This document shows, in pieces, positions 29,201 to 43,800 of a stretch of DNA of 64,000 bases. The notes under the pieces were generated by a model. The model saw nothing but the letters and a program-made list of their open reading frames with translations, had not been told where the DNA came from and made no database searches. Each line of letters starts with the position of its first letter. The stretch's first letter is position 1. Both the position numbers and the translations under genes were made by a program. Source of the stretch: Lophius americanus (lineage: Eukaryota > Chordata > Actinopteri > Lophiiformes > Lophiidae); NCBI GenBank assembly GCA_037951165.1, contig JBBDHG010000026.1, positions 308,001 to 372,000 on the forward strand. Direction: 5' to 3'.

Positions 29201-32200
29201 TTCATTTTCTATTTATGTAGTTAGGAAGTCCCTGGAAGACCGCCTAGGTATCTAAACATATAGTAGATGAAATAAATCTTTTCATTGGTGGAGTCTAAAG
29301 TCAGTGCTTCAGTATACTTACTGGGAGTTGGCCTGTGAGACTTTGAGCAGCTGGATGAACCGGTCCAGTAGTGGCATGCAGAGGGGTCCCAGCAGCATCT
29401 CGAAGCTGGGCTGCATCAGCTCGGTCAGACCCTTCATCAGGCTGCTCTCGCAGCAGTACACCTTGTTGTGGGGCGTCACCATGTATGGAATGAAGGTGTA
29501 GTTTGCCGAGCATGTCTGTCAACACATGATATGTTATCGACAGATTTAAACATCAGGGGATTATTTTTCCGTGACGCTGTTTGGAATGAAAGAGCGCGGT
29601 ACTAATATTTGAATGGTGCATGGACTTTACTTATATGGTCGTTTTTACTCACTCCTTACTCATCAGGAGGGAAAGAACCATACAGTATCAGCATTTTGCT
29701 CTCGGACTCTTGTGGGAACTTTTCTAAATTTATTTCCTGTTGCAATTTTTTTCTTGGTTCCGTAATGTCAGAAAAATACCATTCAACACCAAAAGTTACT
29801 TTTCCATTTAACACTTCATCTGCCAATAGTACTGGTCAGATTAAAGCAATAACACAATCGTGCTGATTAAAAATATCTAACTACTAAGTTAGATATAATA
29901 ATAAATATAATAGTTATAATAGTAGATATAATAGCTATAATTTCAACCCCATTGAATAATAGGTTTGTTTGTGAAATATACTAATATGCAGCCGAATAAT
30001 AATAAGAAAGCATCCCTCATAAGACTAAATATTTTAAATAACATGAGAAATTCTGAAGGAGTCCTGTTCTATATTTCCCTTCCACACGTTTTTTTTTTTT
30101 AACCTGTTCCTTTCCTAATCATGAGATAAAAATAACTAATATAATAATTCCAATATATCCATTATTTTTATGGGTATATGCTTGAGATCCTCAACAGGAA
30201 GCTCAGTAGTTCGGACGGCAAAGACCAAGTGGGAGCGCGGCCATTCCAGGTTTTAAAAACAATTGACAAATCTTAAATTAAAGTCCAAAACTGACAGGCA
30301 GCCGGTGGAGGGTCAGTGAGGTGTGGACACTTCTCTTAGTGCCTGTTAAAAGCCTGGCAGCAGCTTTTCAAATCAGCTGTGGTCACCGGATGTTTTGCCA
30401 GCTAATAGAAGAATTAAGTGCGCAGAATAAAGTGCTTTTCAACAATGTAGCCTGGAATAAATGAAAGCATGGAGGACCTAATATAAATGCAGAGGGGAGA
30501 CGAAGGACTGCAAAGCAGGGACTGGACTACTTTAGTCACATGAGTGCCAAAGGACAATTGGTGGACAGAAATAACTCAGAAGGTTGTGAACCTCTTTCTG
30601 AACATCGTTGGATAAGCCATCAAAAAAATGGCAAAGAGATGAATAATATAGGGAGTATTTATAATCACCTCCGGTTTGGAGTCATTTAACTGCATTGAAT
30701 GTTTGGACATGATGCGTTATTTACCCAAGAGGATGCATATTGTATACAAGAGGATCCAAAACAGAGCCTTGGGGAACCCCACAAATGCAAGAACCCATTT
30801 AAGAGCCACATCACTGACACCAACAGGTGGATGATTAAGATCGAAAAGATGGGTGGACTGTATCAGGGGCTGAGCTGAGGTCACTGTTTATCTATATATA
30901 CGTCTGCTGCTTTTTTATTTCAGAGATGTAACTCTTATTCATAAAAGAAATACTTTGCGTGTAGCATCTTTTTCTACAATCTTTGAAAAAAAGCTTAGAG
31001 ATTGGACCGAAATTCTTTGAAACAGAGTAATCTAGCATGTTAAGAAAAATGTTATTAAAATACAGGGTAATTTAACACCAATGGATGGGGAACGATTAAT
31101 AAATGGATCAAATATCTGGAATACAGCTTTTCAAAAACAAGGGGAATGCAGGCTGAAGGAGAAGTGAAAGTGAAAGTCTACATTGACATAAGTCAGTCAA
31201 CACTATTGGTGGGCAGTGATCTAAATGATGCTCTATGGGCTCAGTGTTAAAAGTCTGCTGGATCTCCACAATCCTAATGGAGAATGACTTTTAAAAATCT
31301 CTCAGGGATGGAATCGTCTGGCTGACGAGGCAGCAGACCGGACTTCATGGTAATAAAAAGCATAAACGTGTTGGGATCCAGTTAAGAGGCAAGACGATCC
31401 AATGGCCCAAGACTTATAAAACTCTTTATTAAGTTATTCAGACTCTACTGAGGGTTGCACTTTTGCCAACAGTGGTGATTGTGAGGTGTTATATAAATGA
31501 GAGTAACATTCATAAACGGCTTTAAAAAAAAAAAAGGTCCTGAAAGTACAGTGTTTTTTAGAGCCGGTCGTACTTTATCTAAATTAGCAAACTTCTTTTA
31601 TGTCTATAAAATATGTTACCCAGTGTCAACTAGGTAGTAAAAACGTCACATTGTATGAGGAGGAAGTAGATTGCCTGGAGGAAGTCTGAGCTGTTTCCCC
31701 TCTTTGAGACAATTTGAGGTAATGACATGAGGTTTAGACTATGATCTGTCAAAACACAGCCAATTGCGGTTATATGTGGTGTTGCCTTCACCGAACCAGT
31801 CCAAACAGGCAGCAGCCACGGAGAGAGAAAGGCACCGGCGGTGACGGTCCCACTGGAACCGCTCTCTCAGACACCCACAGCTACTACTACGCACTTGCAA
31901 ATGCCACTTGTTGGTGTGGCGTGGCAGGCATGAGAATGCAGCAGAAACACGAGCCTGGAGCAGACTTCTCACACTGTGCTCAGCTCTGCCGGGTTATTTG
32001 CTGCAGCTGTGGCATTCGGGAGTCATTTCATTTCATGTTGGTTTTAGTGTTAGCTGCACTACTGGTCTCTCTTTCTGTCTTTGCTTTGACAAATGTGGTT
32101 TGTGTGGAATTATATCTCTGTGTTTTGTTCTTCATCTCACTATCAATCATCATTTTTGTTATTTCATTGTTAATATATATTAATGAATGCAATCATAATA

Positions 32201-35200
32201 ATTGTAAATATAATAAAACATACCACTACTACTCCTACTACTACTGATAATAATAATTAATTTTCATTATTTCCCTGAAAAGTTAGGGATATTATGGAAT
32301 CGTCACTGCAGCGTCTCAACAACTAAGCCATGGGTCTTCTTCAGTTTTTATACCCACGTAGACATTAGTGCGAGGAATAACTGGACTGATTATGGGAAAG
32401 GTCAGTTGTGTATTTTTCCCACTAGGTGGAGATTTATCTCCATGTGTTTTAGGGCCATAATCTCTAAAACATTCTCAAAATCTATCTTGTATATATCATA
32501 TTTTTTACTAATAGTTCCATTTTATACTAATATAACCAGTATTTTATACCGGTCTTAACTTCCTAATCGGACCGATTGAGTCCAAATTTGGTGCACATGA
32601 ATCGACTCAAGGATATCTATCTCGTAGATATGGTACATAAAGCTAGACTATGGTACATAAATCAAGTTTTACACAATAGGGGGATCACTTTTTCTTTCGG
32701 ACATAACTTCACATTTAATTTTTGGGCTTAAATCAGAGGAATTGAGGTGGATTCAGGGCTTTTTTTTTGCGGGGATATACCCTTGTTGTCGGGGGCGACA
32801 TAATAGGGCTAGTTATCATTATTATTACGATCATCCAGTAGTGGTTGTGAAGTGGAATGAGTCGTGAAGGGGAAGAAGAAATGATCCAAAGCATGAATAG
32901 AGAAAGTTAAGAGAAGAAGGAAATGCCAGCAATGTTTAACATTTCCGTATGTATAATGGGTTTTAATTCCAGCAACACCATGTCCGTGTGCACACACATG
33001 CATTTTTATTTACTGTTTCTACCCGCTGTTAACACTCAAAGATAATAAGACATTTAAGTGAAGACCTGTTTGTTCCCACATTTCTCTTCTTCCTCAGAAG
33101 AGATCATCCACCAATAAATAGCTGATAATCTGACTGATAAGCAGAAACAATAAAAGCACTGGTGTCTTTAAAGGCTCATCAATTCCCATTCTGATTGCAG
33201 TGTCTGAATAAATAAAGGTAAAAGCCTGTGTGTGTTGTTTACAGAAAGCACACGAAGGAAAAGAGAAGCCTGAAATCCACTATTTGCATCTTCGTGAAAA
33301 CAGCCTAGTTCTTCTCAAGGAGAGTTATTCCCAGAACGCCAGATGTGTGAAGAAAGGCGTCATGAGAGCGTCTGATGGCGGTTGGACTATTACCCAGCTG
33401 CATCCTGACGGCATCAATATTCTATCATGCTTTCAGCTTTTTTAGAAAAACATAGCGCCGCGGCTGCTCTCGCCGCCGTGAGAGAAATGGGAAGTGAAAT
33501 GAAGGTGTGGTGTGGAAACAATGAAAGCTATCCACAGATAGACTTCCTCCTATGCAACAATGGTTCATGACATAAATGGTTGACTGCAGCGGCGGTGAAT
33601 GCATTTTGAGAATAAACATCTGACCCCTAATTGTAAAGTGCAGCCAGACAGGTTGCAAAACCTGACACTATATTTAGGTCCTCTGGGTTTGTCTGTTTCA
33701 TAATGTCACAGCCCATAACACGGTTAGTTTTGGACAGCATATGTCACAGAGCGGTTGCAACTCATTCAGCAAAACCCTTAACAGGTAAAGTTGAAACACA
33801 TGACAGCGTTGGCTCACGGGGAATCTGGGGAATGTGACTGAGACTCATTTATTCAGTGAGTGACCACCCTGGACTATACACCGATTAACCATATTATAAA
33901 AACAACATGCCAGATTTTATGTAGGTCCAAAAAAATAGCTCTGTCATGCTCTGCATGTTTGGACACCTATCTACCAGAACCGGCATTAGCTCCTTCAGCA
34001 ATGTGTGCTATGGTAGCTCTCACGTAGGATCAGATTACAAAATCTCGCCTTTGCTCCCCATGTGCATTAATTAACCTTTTGTAGAATGACCTTGTTGCAG
34101 GTTCACAAGTTGTTCCTCTAACCACTGAAGAACTCCCATCAAGACCTCTAACCCAGTCGTCGAGCCATCACAGTTTGGTCCTTGTTAAAGTCGCTCGGAT
34201 CCTACAATGGCCGTTGTAACCAGTAGCCAGTTGTTATAATCTTATGGATGACTGGTGTATGTCCGTTTGCAGTGATAGCAGTATGGAAATGAAGCAGTGT
34301 TCCTCTTACTTACCTTGATAGAAATGCAGATAAGCAGCACCAAAAGGTCAACTTATTGACTGTTGGGTACCAATCACAGTCCTTAACAACATGCACTATT
34401 TATGTACACCAACTTTACAAGGTGGGACTGGTCCACCTTAAATACACCCCACTGCTATGTATAAATGCAAAGGAGGCATAATGGGGTTCTGTTTTGCTTC
34501 AAAGACGGCATCATAGGTATTAATAGCGGTGATTTAGACAATTGTGATAACAAGGGGCCGAAAGGCAGGATGGCAATGGGACATTTTGGGGACCTATTCT
34601 GTGTCCTTCCTACAACTGGAAGACAGAAAAACAGGTAGTGAAGAATAAGAAATGGACTGGAAATGTCTTCAGATTGGGAAGGCAGGAGCTCCAGTGGCTC
34701 CTTACCCTCCGATCAGATGGCGAGCTAACCTATTGTGTAACGGACCGGGTTAATCCACTGGTTAGAAAAAATCTGCCTTTCCGACTGTTGTTGAGGAGCG
34801 TCCCAGACAACACATCGCTGTTTATGTCACGCTTCAAAGCTTGATCGTGGTTCGTCGACTTTGTGTTTCCGCCTGGTACAAGAAAATCTATCAGCCGTGG
34901 CCAGTTCGTCTTAAAAAATGTTCGTATGATTGGAATTATAGACAAAGTTTTCTCCTGCACATATACACATGTTTGAGCTCGTATACCTTAGATTAGGGGC
35001 ACAATTAAAACTAACATTTATGCTTTTTTTTGTTTTTTTTTCAAATCAGTTTGCCATCTGTACAAGCTGCATGGAGCCATTTATGTTTTTTAGACTTTAG
35101 AGTTGAGCAACTCTGTTTAGCTGATCCAACTTTAAGCATGGAGGTGGGTAGATAATGACTCAATTATCATCTCAAAACAGCTACAGTGCCTTCAAATGGA

Positions 35201-38200
35201 AAGACCATATAAAAAAAGATCAACAACTAACATAAAAGGCTGCAGGGCTCTTCTACCGACGAGGATGAGTTAAGAGCGCCTACGCCGGGTCAGAGAGCAT
35301 TTAAGTGGCCGCATAAAAGCAAGAATGAGAGGGAACAAGGAGGGCGGAATCACAAAAGGACAAATGGTGAGTTCATAATGTCATATCATGAGTGTTAATC
35401 AGCTCTCCTCGCACAGGTTCGGTCGGAGTCAGAGATCAGTGATGTTCATGCAGCACAGCGTCATTTCCTTCCAAGATGAAAAGCCACTTAAGAGAGCTAA
35501 GCCTTTCATCTAACTCCTGACAGGAAGGCTCCTGCTCCCGAGATTCTGCCTTAATACGGCTTTCTTCTAGTCCTGACTCGGTCCGATAAGAGAATCAATT
35601 CCGATAAATGATTGATTGTATGATATTGGTGGAGAAAAAATGCCAAGGGTGTGTGTGATCTGTCCAAAAAAATATTTTTTACCAAAGATCTTTTTTAGCA
35701 CAAACTCTTCATCCACCATGACCCATTAAGTCATACTGCATTATTTACAATCGGTCACCCAAGGATGAGCTTTGTCCATCCTTTCCTTTACTGTAACAGC
35801 TGAACCTCACAGGAGAGAAGCCAAGCTGCCATTGACCAGATGGTGGGGTACACCATGGATATGTTGGCGGTCCATCAGAGGACCACCGCAGAGACAAACA
35901 ACCTTTAGAGTCACTAATAGAGGAAATTTAGAGTCACCAATTCTCCAATGGGGAGTTGAAGCATCTAGATTAATCCAAAATGTGCAACTCAATTTTCACA
36001 ACAGATAAATAATAAACAACCATGCTTATGTTATCTCTAGCAGGAGGATCTGAATGTCAACAACCCTCCATAACAACAGATCTATGTGCTGTTCTAAAAC
36101 CAGCAGAGCAGCGAACAAGCCCTGACACCCACAGGGATCCATATATGGTCTTATGTTCTATATCACATGCTTTAGTGGAGGGAAGCTGGAGCACCCGAAG
36201 GAAACCCACGCACACACAGGGAGAGCATGCAAACTCTGCAGGTACATATCCAACGAAGGAGCAACCGACATCCCAGCATGTTGCCCAAAATAGTGTTGTG
36301 TATTGAATTTGATCCACAATCAGAATAGCCATCAAGTGGGTGACATAATGTTACGGGTTTGTTTTGATAGTATGGATCTCCCCATCACTGAAGTGACATG
36401 AAGTTTGGAAACAGAAGAAACAGGATATCAAATAAATACAATTACTGAAATTTGCCCGAAAATCACGGCAATCATACAATCTTAAAATCACCTTATCCTT
36501 CTTATTTCTGATTTTGTCTCTTTTATATGACTTTACATCCAAGTCTTCTCAGATTTTAACTGTTAATTTGACAAATTACGCCATTTAAAAATATTACTCT
36601 GAGCTCTTGGAATCTTTTTTCTTTTTTTTTTTTTAAATCCTGCCCAAATACATTTAACAAAAAATAAAAACTCGCCCACTATGTTGTTCAGTACTTACAC
36701 TTGCTTTACAGATGGTTTATAATAAAGAAGCGTTGTCCTCTGTAGCACATATTGTTGTGAAAATACTTTTTAACACATACAGTAAGATGTTTGAGTGTGC
36801 GTAAACTAGATTTGCAGTACAGCGTGAGTCAGAGCAGGATTTCCTTGGTTTTGGGGCGGCACCTCATTTGAATGCTGCACTTTTTGCTTGTCACAGTTTC
36901 AGAATGTGTGCACCTTTTTTTCAGAGTGGGCCCGAGAAATAAGAGTGAAACTTCAGAACAAAAGTGTGCTACAAAGGAGAAAACTTTTATAACACCAAGA
37001 AGAGAAACATAAGGTGTTAGACACTGCGTTCCCTGCACAACTTTGCATCACATTATACGTGTAATGTTTGAGCAGTGGGCGAGTGATGTGTGGCAGGCAA
37101 AGGTGAGTGGAGGACAGTTTGCTTTGTGTACTTACAGTGTTCTTCTGGCAAATTATCTCCTGAAAGATGAGAAGAGAAAGGCATTTAGAGATGTGACAAG
37201 AAGATTTTCCTCCAGAGGGCAACCTTTGGACCCCGTGTTACCGAAACCCTACTTACTGAACTGTTTGTCTGCTTTCCCCAATATATGATGAATGTCTACA
37301 TAACAACACCTTTGTACAGCTGTCAAACAGTTCTCAATGATATATGTCCCCCATGATCATCAGCCAGCAGTGTCCGATTTATTAAACAACAGTCTTAATG
37401 CTGACAAACACTTAAATGCTACATTTGAAATTTTAACAGCGGTATGTATGACAAAAGACGGGTCCCCAGGGGTCAGTAAGCTGAGAGCTGGACTACCAGG
37501 GGTCTGTATGACATTCTAGGAATTTCAACAACCATTTGAGTCCTGCTAACTTCTCACATGATGATCTAGTAGGTAATAAAAACACCTCAAAGACCTTACC
37601 CACCCAAAATAATGCTGGGTTGCCCACTGTACGCAAAACCACCTTAAGGGGGGCCCTGGTTGCGTTTAAAAGCCAGTTCAAGTGAAGATTTCTCGGGAGT
37701 GTATCCAAAGGAGTGTTTCAAAAGTTATGAAAGGATGAAGACTCACTGTGGAGCCTGAATTTATTAGTGAAAAATGTTCAGTGTAAAGTATTTGTTCACT
37801 ACGAACACAAGGGCATCTTTGACTTCCTTGGAGTATCTTTGAAATGAGCTTCGGTATTTGAGGAAAAACAAAACCTTTTAAGAAGCATTAACAGCCAGAT
37901 GGAGATCAGGAGAAACCCCCGGAGATATGTGGTCTTTTCAGACCTAAAGGGGTACAGTTAGCCACCGGGAGAGTCAGGCAGGCGGGCACCAGGACAGACC
38001 ACAGGAAGGGGAAAACTCCAGCTAAGTTTAGGGTGGGACCGAGTGGCAATTGCAAGATGTTTTTATAACTTAAAAGGCAAAACTATGAGTTTAAAATAAT
38101 AATTAGCTGTTTATTTCAATTTACCTCCACTCTGGAGAAGAAGACTCCGGCGAAAGGCTTGATTGTAATACATGCAGACTACAGTGGAGCCATTCACTGA

Positions 38201-40806
38201 AGATTTCCGTAGCTCTAAAAATCCTCATACTACACAAACAACAAACAATAAAGGCTCCAGTGTTCCTCTGCTGCAAGCCGACTGTTGCAGTTGGGCCTCA
38301 TACTGTGTGAGCTACATCTGTTCTGCAATAGCTTCGGGATTTAGAGCCATTTCAAGTGCTGACACGGCCAAAATTTGGCATGATTTTTGGATACCATTCA
38401 AATAAAGTCTCTATGAGACAATTGTACTTGAACCATGAACACAGGTCTGTTATTATCCTGTTGCTACAGCGCTGCAAAAATTGAGCATTTAGTCCCTGGT
38501 TATTCTTAATTGGTGAGAACAATTGCTATCTGGAAGCTATTTAGCCAGTAGGACAGACTCGGACTGACGGACATGAATGAATGCACAAGAACTAGAGCGC
38601 TGTGAACGACTGGAGCCCCCCGCTCAGACTTCTTCTATATTTGTGTCCATCTCATGGTAATCTGTGCCCTTGAGTTTACTTCAATTAAGTAACAGTAAAC
38701 CACTCCAAAACCTTAGTTCTAATCGCTCTGAGCTATTCAGAGGCGGACTTAATCTTCTGCTTATAATTTTGCTTGTTTGAAGATCTGACACAGTTTAGTA
38801 TAAAAACAGATGAAACCAGGAGTGGATCCAATACTTATTTTTCACATATCGAAACACAGCAAGCCTCAATCACTGTATGTAATGAAGATCTATCAAAGGT
38901 TCAATCAGAAACACTAACCTCCTGCACACTGCTCATACCACCATATTATCCTCACCTTTCCCACATGCTCGGTCTCAATGACCTACTTCACGTTCTTGGG
39001 CATCAAATGGTATCAGCTGCAATCGTTTATGTAGCCTTATCCATTTAGTCACAGTGTCACGCCTACATGCTTAGCCTTTACCATCACCTGCTGTCTTTAA
39101 ATATGACACTCGCAGATCCTTCAGCCTCATTATTCATAAATCACAGCAGAGTCATCCGCCGCCAACACCCGTTTCCAGGCTCCAAAGGAGGGATATCCCA
39201 TGCTGCTGCTCAGGGTAGAGACCCTTCGATTACAATCTCCCAGAAGAGTCTGAGCGCCGAGGAATTTCTAATTGACTTATTATCACATATTCATCTTTTT
39301 TTTCTTTCTCTGTCTTTTGTGATCGAAATAGATTTATTGGTTAAAAATGGCCTAGAATTAAGTAACCCGAAAATCCAAAGTGGTATTAAAATGTATCAAC
39401 TGTTTCAGACATTTAATCAGCAAATAATAACAATACATAATAAGAATTAGAACTTAGAACTAGCATTACGCACATCATTGGGAGAATCATCTTCTATAAT
39501 AGAATAATAAAAACTATTTTCACCACTCTGACGCACCATTAAATGAAACCACTGTTGACTTCCCATCGCTTACAGTTTCACAAATTGTTTTTCCTCCATC
39601 ATCCCTTTGACGCATTTTCTGTGTCACTGACATCAAATTACATTTCTGTCAATCTCCTGTCGCCATTCCTAAAAATAGTCCTTAATCACCAGCACAGTTT
39701 ACGTGATAATGTGATGAGGGCAGGAGTGTGCTGCTGTGTATTCAGCTTACCTGCAGGGATTGCAGAGAGTTGGAGTTAGTGTCACAGTACAGGATGATGT
39801 TGTTGGCCAAGCTGAAGCTCTCTCTGACTCCCAGGTGGTAGAAGAGTGAAGGCTGGCGGAAAGCATCTGTCATCTCCACAACAGCAATGTCTGAAGGTGA
39901 AAGGTGCAGATGTTATACAGATGTGTCAGCGTATCCCTCTGAGTAGCATTGACACTTTGCAGATGCACTTACCTTATGCTTCTAAATTATTCATAAAGGA
40001 TTTTTTTCTGTAATAACTGCATATATATTCATAAAGTGTGTAAACCTTTAAAATATTACTCTTTTAATGACCAGCCGTGGCAATATAATATAAATACGGT
40101 GTAACATAAATATGTGGAATAACCAAGGAGGCCGATCAGTTTTCATACCAAACACTGTATAAAGGACGTCTTTGTTGAGTTGAATGTTTCTCACCAGTTG
40201 AAGTGAAGGGACCTTTCAAAACCATCTAAGACCAAAACACATGGACAGAGTCTCTTAAACCGTGTCTAAATTTATAGATGGGACGTTATAGAAAATAATA
40301 TTATAATATGATCATAAGATAAACTATTACAGCATAGTACGATACATACAAAGCTTCTCGAGTCAATATATATGCATCAAATTTGGACTAAATTGGACCA
40401 ATGGTTGGGAAATAATGACCCGAAAACTTTTGTAGATCAAGGTTGAAAAATATTACAACCTTTCACAAATCAATACATTTCCTCCTCTCATCCTCCACAA
40501 AATAGATTTTCAGTTATTGTTTTGATGATTCCAAACATGAAGTTACCTACAGTTAATAGAGAAAATTATTTTAAAAAAAAGAAAAAGAGCCAAACAAGTG
40601 ATTTGAAGAAAACACTTCAGGCTCTGTGAGCTAGTTAAGATGCATTTGCTGTTATTATGTTGTAATTGTACAAATAATTTGAAACCATTCATCAACATCA
40701 CTATTGTGACTGTTGATGTCTGGTTTTCATTAAATGGAATGGGCTTTATTGTTCTGGGACAGAAACAATGCTTTAGGGGCCAAAGGTTAATGGACCGATA
40801 TGAAAG

Positions 40807-40845
<39 letters not shown>

Positions 40846-43800
40846 TGGTAGGGGGTATTCACAGGAGACGTCCCTGCAGCATATCTATGATGAGTCTGTT
40901 GTCAGCTATAGATTCTGGTGTCAGAATGACAAGAGCAGTTAATTCAGGATCACGCTCTAGAAAAAACAGAACCTCTCTGTGGTATGAGGTGACGTCACCC
41001 ACCCTTTCAACCCTTGTCAATAAAAAAACATCCAATATTATGGGATCTCAATCAATAGGAGTGAATACAGAAAAGTCCTTCCACCACCTGAGAGGAACCA
41101 CAGCTTCTGCTGTAGGAAGCAGAGAGTTCCCTGCTTTGAAAGAGGAGTCCTGTGCTTTGACTCGCACAAAATAACGACTGTGTGACCAAATCTCATTCAT
41201 AGGTGTTGAACTGAACCATAACGTACAAATACCAAATAACCCTGCCAGCAGCGTAAAATACCCCAACTGTTGGAAGACATTGGTGGATATGCGGTAGCAT
41301 GACAGTTATGGAGACCACAGATGACGTTCTCCTTGAAGACCCCCCACGCCACACTGATAAGAACAAAAGAAAATCCGCCCAATGGCCGTGTTCCAGTCGC
41401 AGAGTCACAGAGATAATGCCGCACCCTGGTTTTCTCATGTATTTTCAACGGCCTACCTCTGTGTGTGTAAACACACATTACAGAGTTACGTAGAGCAAAA
41501 GAGAAGAAACATGCCTAATGGGTTGTGGCAGGCGAGCGCACATTATACCATAACTGGAGGAGAGCACTATAAAACAAAGGGCTATGTTTGCATTACAAGC
41601 CTCATTGCTCGGTTCAGATTTGTTTGCTCGGGTCAGATTCGTTTGTCTTGACAGTTGACATTCATAATAACAAAATAAGAAAAAAAAAAAGAAAAGGAAA
41701 ACTAATTCATAGACATTAGCATTAGTTATTCGCGTAAGCAACAATCCTTTTTTTTCATATTATTTGGGAGACAACTGATGGAAACGGTGCTCGGAATATC
41801 CATGTTTGCAGAAAGTCACACGAAATCTTGAATGTTATTCATACAGGACCACAAATCAGGAATGTATCTGCTATTAGTCCACAGAGGAAACTGACTCAAA
41901 TCTATTTGGAAATCTGAGAAAAATCATACATATGTCACTTTTTTCCTATAATGCATACTTACCCTTTGTCTTTTGAAGGTGATGAATGTATTAACATGCA
42001 TACCAGCATCCATGCTATGGAGCTCACCCATGTTTTACAATAAAGCGTTTACATGGAAAAAGGGAAAGCTGGTTATTCATGTCCCCGCTGCTACGTAGTA
42101 TCCTGTTTAATTAAATTTATCGTGGCTATAAAAAACTATGCCAATTTGGTTTATATCAGACTTGTCGCTATTAAATGACAACATGGCATTGTGGATATGG
42201 CCTATTCACCTTATTTCCACCAAGAGGGGAGAAGAGCAACAGGCGATATTAAACGTGTCCTCCACTTTGACAGCGCTCAGTCTGTCAAACAGCACAGGAC
42301 CGGGGAGTGCCAGATGAAGACATGTAGCCGTGACCGGTAGAAGAGGGTCGTCATGGTGAAGTTATTCATGCAGTGAGGGGAGAAAAATTTACCTATGAAT
42401 AGGGCGCCCTTTAGCTGGATGTGTGACACAGCGGTCATGAGACCAGAGGAAGCAACTGTTGGAGCACCAGCTCCATTACAAGTGAGAGTTACTTTTGTAT
42501 TGTATGAAATGAGCTGTTTTAGGGAACATCACTTAGCTTCCGTTATGTCCAGAGCTGTCAGTTTCGTTAACAGGACTACCATGTGCTTACATACGCAAAC
42601 AGAGAGACGGTATACTTCAGAAACCTGATAAGAACCAGGATACTGGTGTGAAACGTCAATGGTGGAGAGGGCACAGATAGGAGTAATGGAATACTTCTGC
42701 AGCATATTATTCCTAAACAGGCAGCTCCACCAGCCACCACCTACTACCTACTTATAATGGCGTCCTAACATCTCTTCCCAAACAGTTTCACCAGTTGTAA
42801 AAAAAAATAGCTCTCCTTATTAAGTAAAATAAGAACTATTATAGTAAAATGCAATATATTTGATTCAAATACACCAAATTTTGACTAAAACAGATCAACG
42901 GTTGAGAAATTATAGTCTGAAAACCTTTGGAGATAAAGCTCACCCTCATGTTGGAAATATACAACCGACCTTTTTCCAAAATCCAGCCAGTTCTTCCTCG
43001 CACTAATGTCTACGGAAGTATAACATTTTAAGATGATCCATGAAATCATTTCTGAGTTATTGGGTTAACTGGAAGAATCTGCGGCGGCGCGAAGACGATT
43101 TAGCAATGTCCCCGACGTTTTGGTTGTACAATGAATTATCGCAGATTAAATAACATCTTTGATAGCAAATCATCCGCTAGAGCATCTAGAACATAATAAG
43201 ATTTATAACTGATAGAATCAAAGATTCTAACGCCAAAAGTTTGATAAAACAACATGTGAGTGCGGACACACAGTATCATTCTATCTCCTTTATTTAATGG
43301 CTCTAAAGCGGCATGCCAACAAATTTCTGCAGAGAGATGCTCCTCTTCCTCCCGCTGGCTGGTTGTAGATTTGGAGAGCTTCTCTCGGTGATGAGAGGTC
43401 TTGCAGCTACTCGCCCACATCACTCATCATCAGCTCATGCAAATTCAACCGAGAAGCAGGCACTCGTTTCTGGCCTCAGATAATCTCATCATCAAACTTT
43501 TCCTCCGTACAATCCTTGAAAAAAAAAGAAACCGCCTCACATTTTCATTATAGGCAAGTAGGCAGGGTTCAGGATATCAGGGATTTTTAGCTCTTGGACT
43601 CTGCTGCAGAACATCAAGAGGGCTTTGTTTTCCGAATGAGCAGCCAGCACCGTCACATCAGGAAGCATCCTCTGTGAATGAAGTTTTGTTTCACTGTCGG
43701 ACGTATGATGCAGTGAAGGACTTAATCCAAATGCAGTGGCCTGCTCTTCAAAAACCACTTGTTGCCTCCATATCTGTGACGCAGTTCCATCAATGATCTC

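Larger units (their letters stand above)
27197..29321 (-). other. Intron 4 of map3k5
   Basis: Holds one copy of the two-copy repeat (27590-27960) and a TA microsatellite (28513-28535). Otherwise AT-rich, with nothing recognised. Confidence 0.7.
29516..37135 (-). other. Intron 3 of map3k5 (7.6 kb)
   Basis: Contents: an antisense-reading LINE relic (30190-30790), a long copy of an unrecognised dispersed repeat (32275-32815), a short Tc1-like non-autonomous element with inverted ends (33876-34260), and a fish-wide L2-like repeat (35815-36260). An open frame of 168 codons at 31741-32247 (plus) has a hydrophobic C-terminal half but no known domain; I regard it as chance. Confidence 0.75.

Noticed and set aside
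31741..32247. 168-codon plus-strand open frame with a hydrophobic half
   Set aside because: No recognisable domain, no splice or promoter support, and its low-complexity end arises from AT-rich repeats. It lies in intron 3 and abuts a dispersed repeat. Treated as chance.
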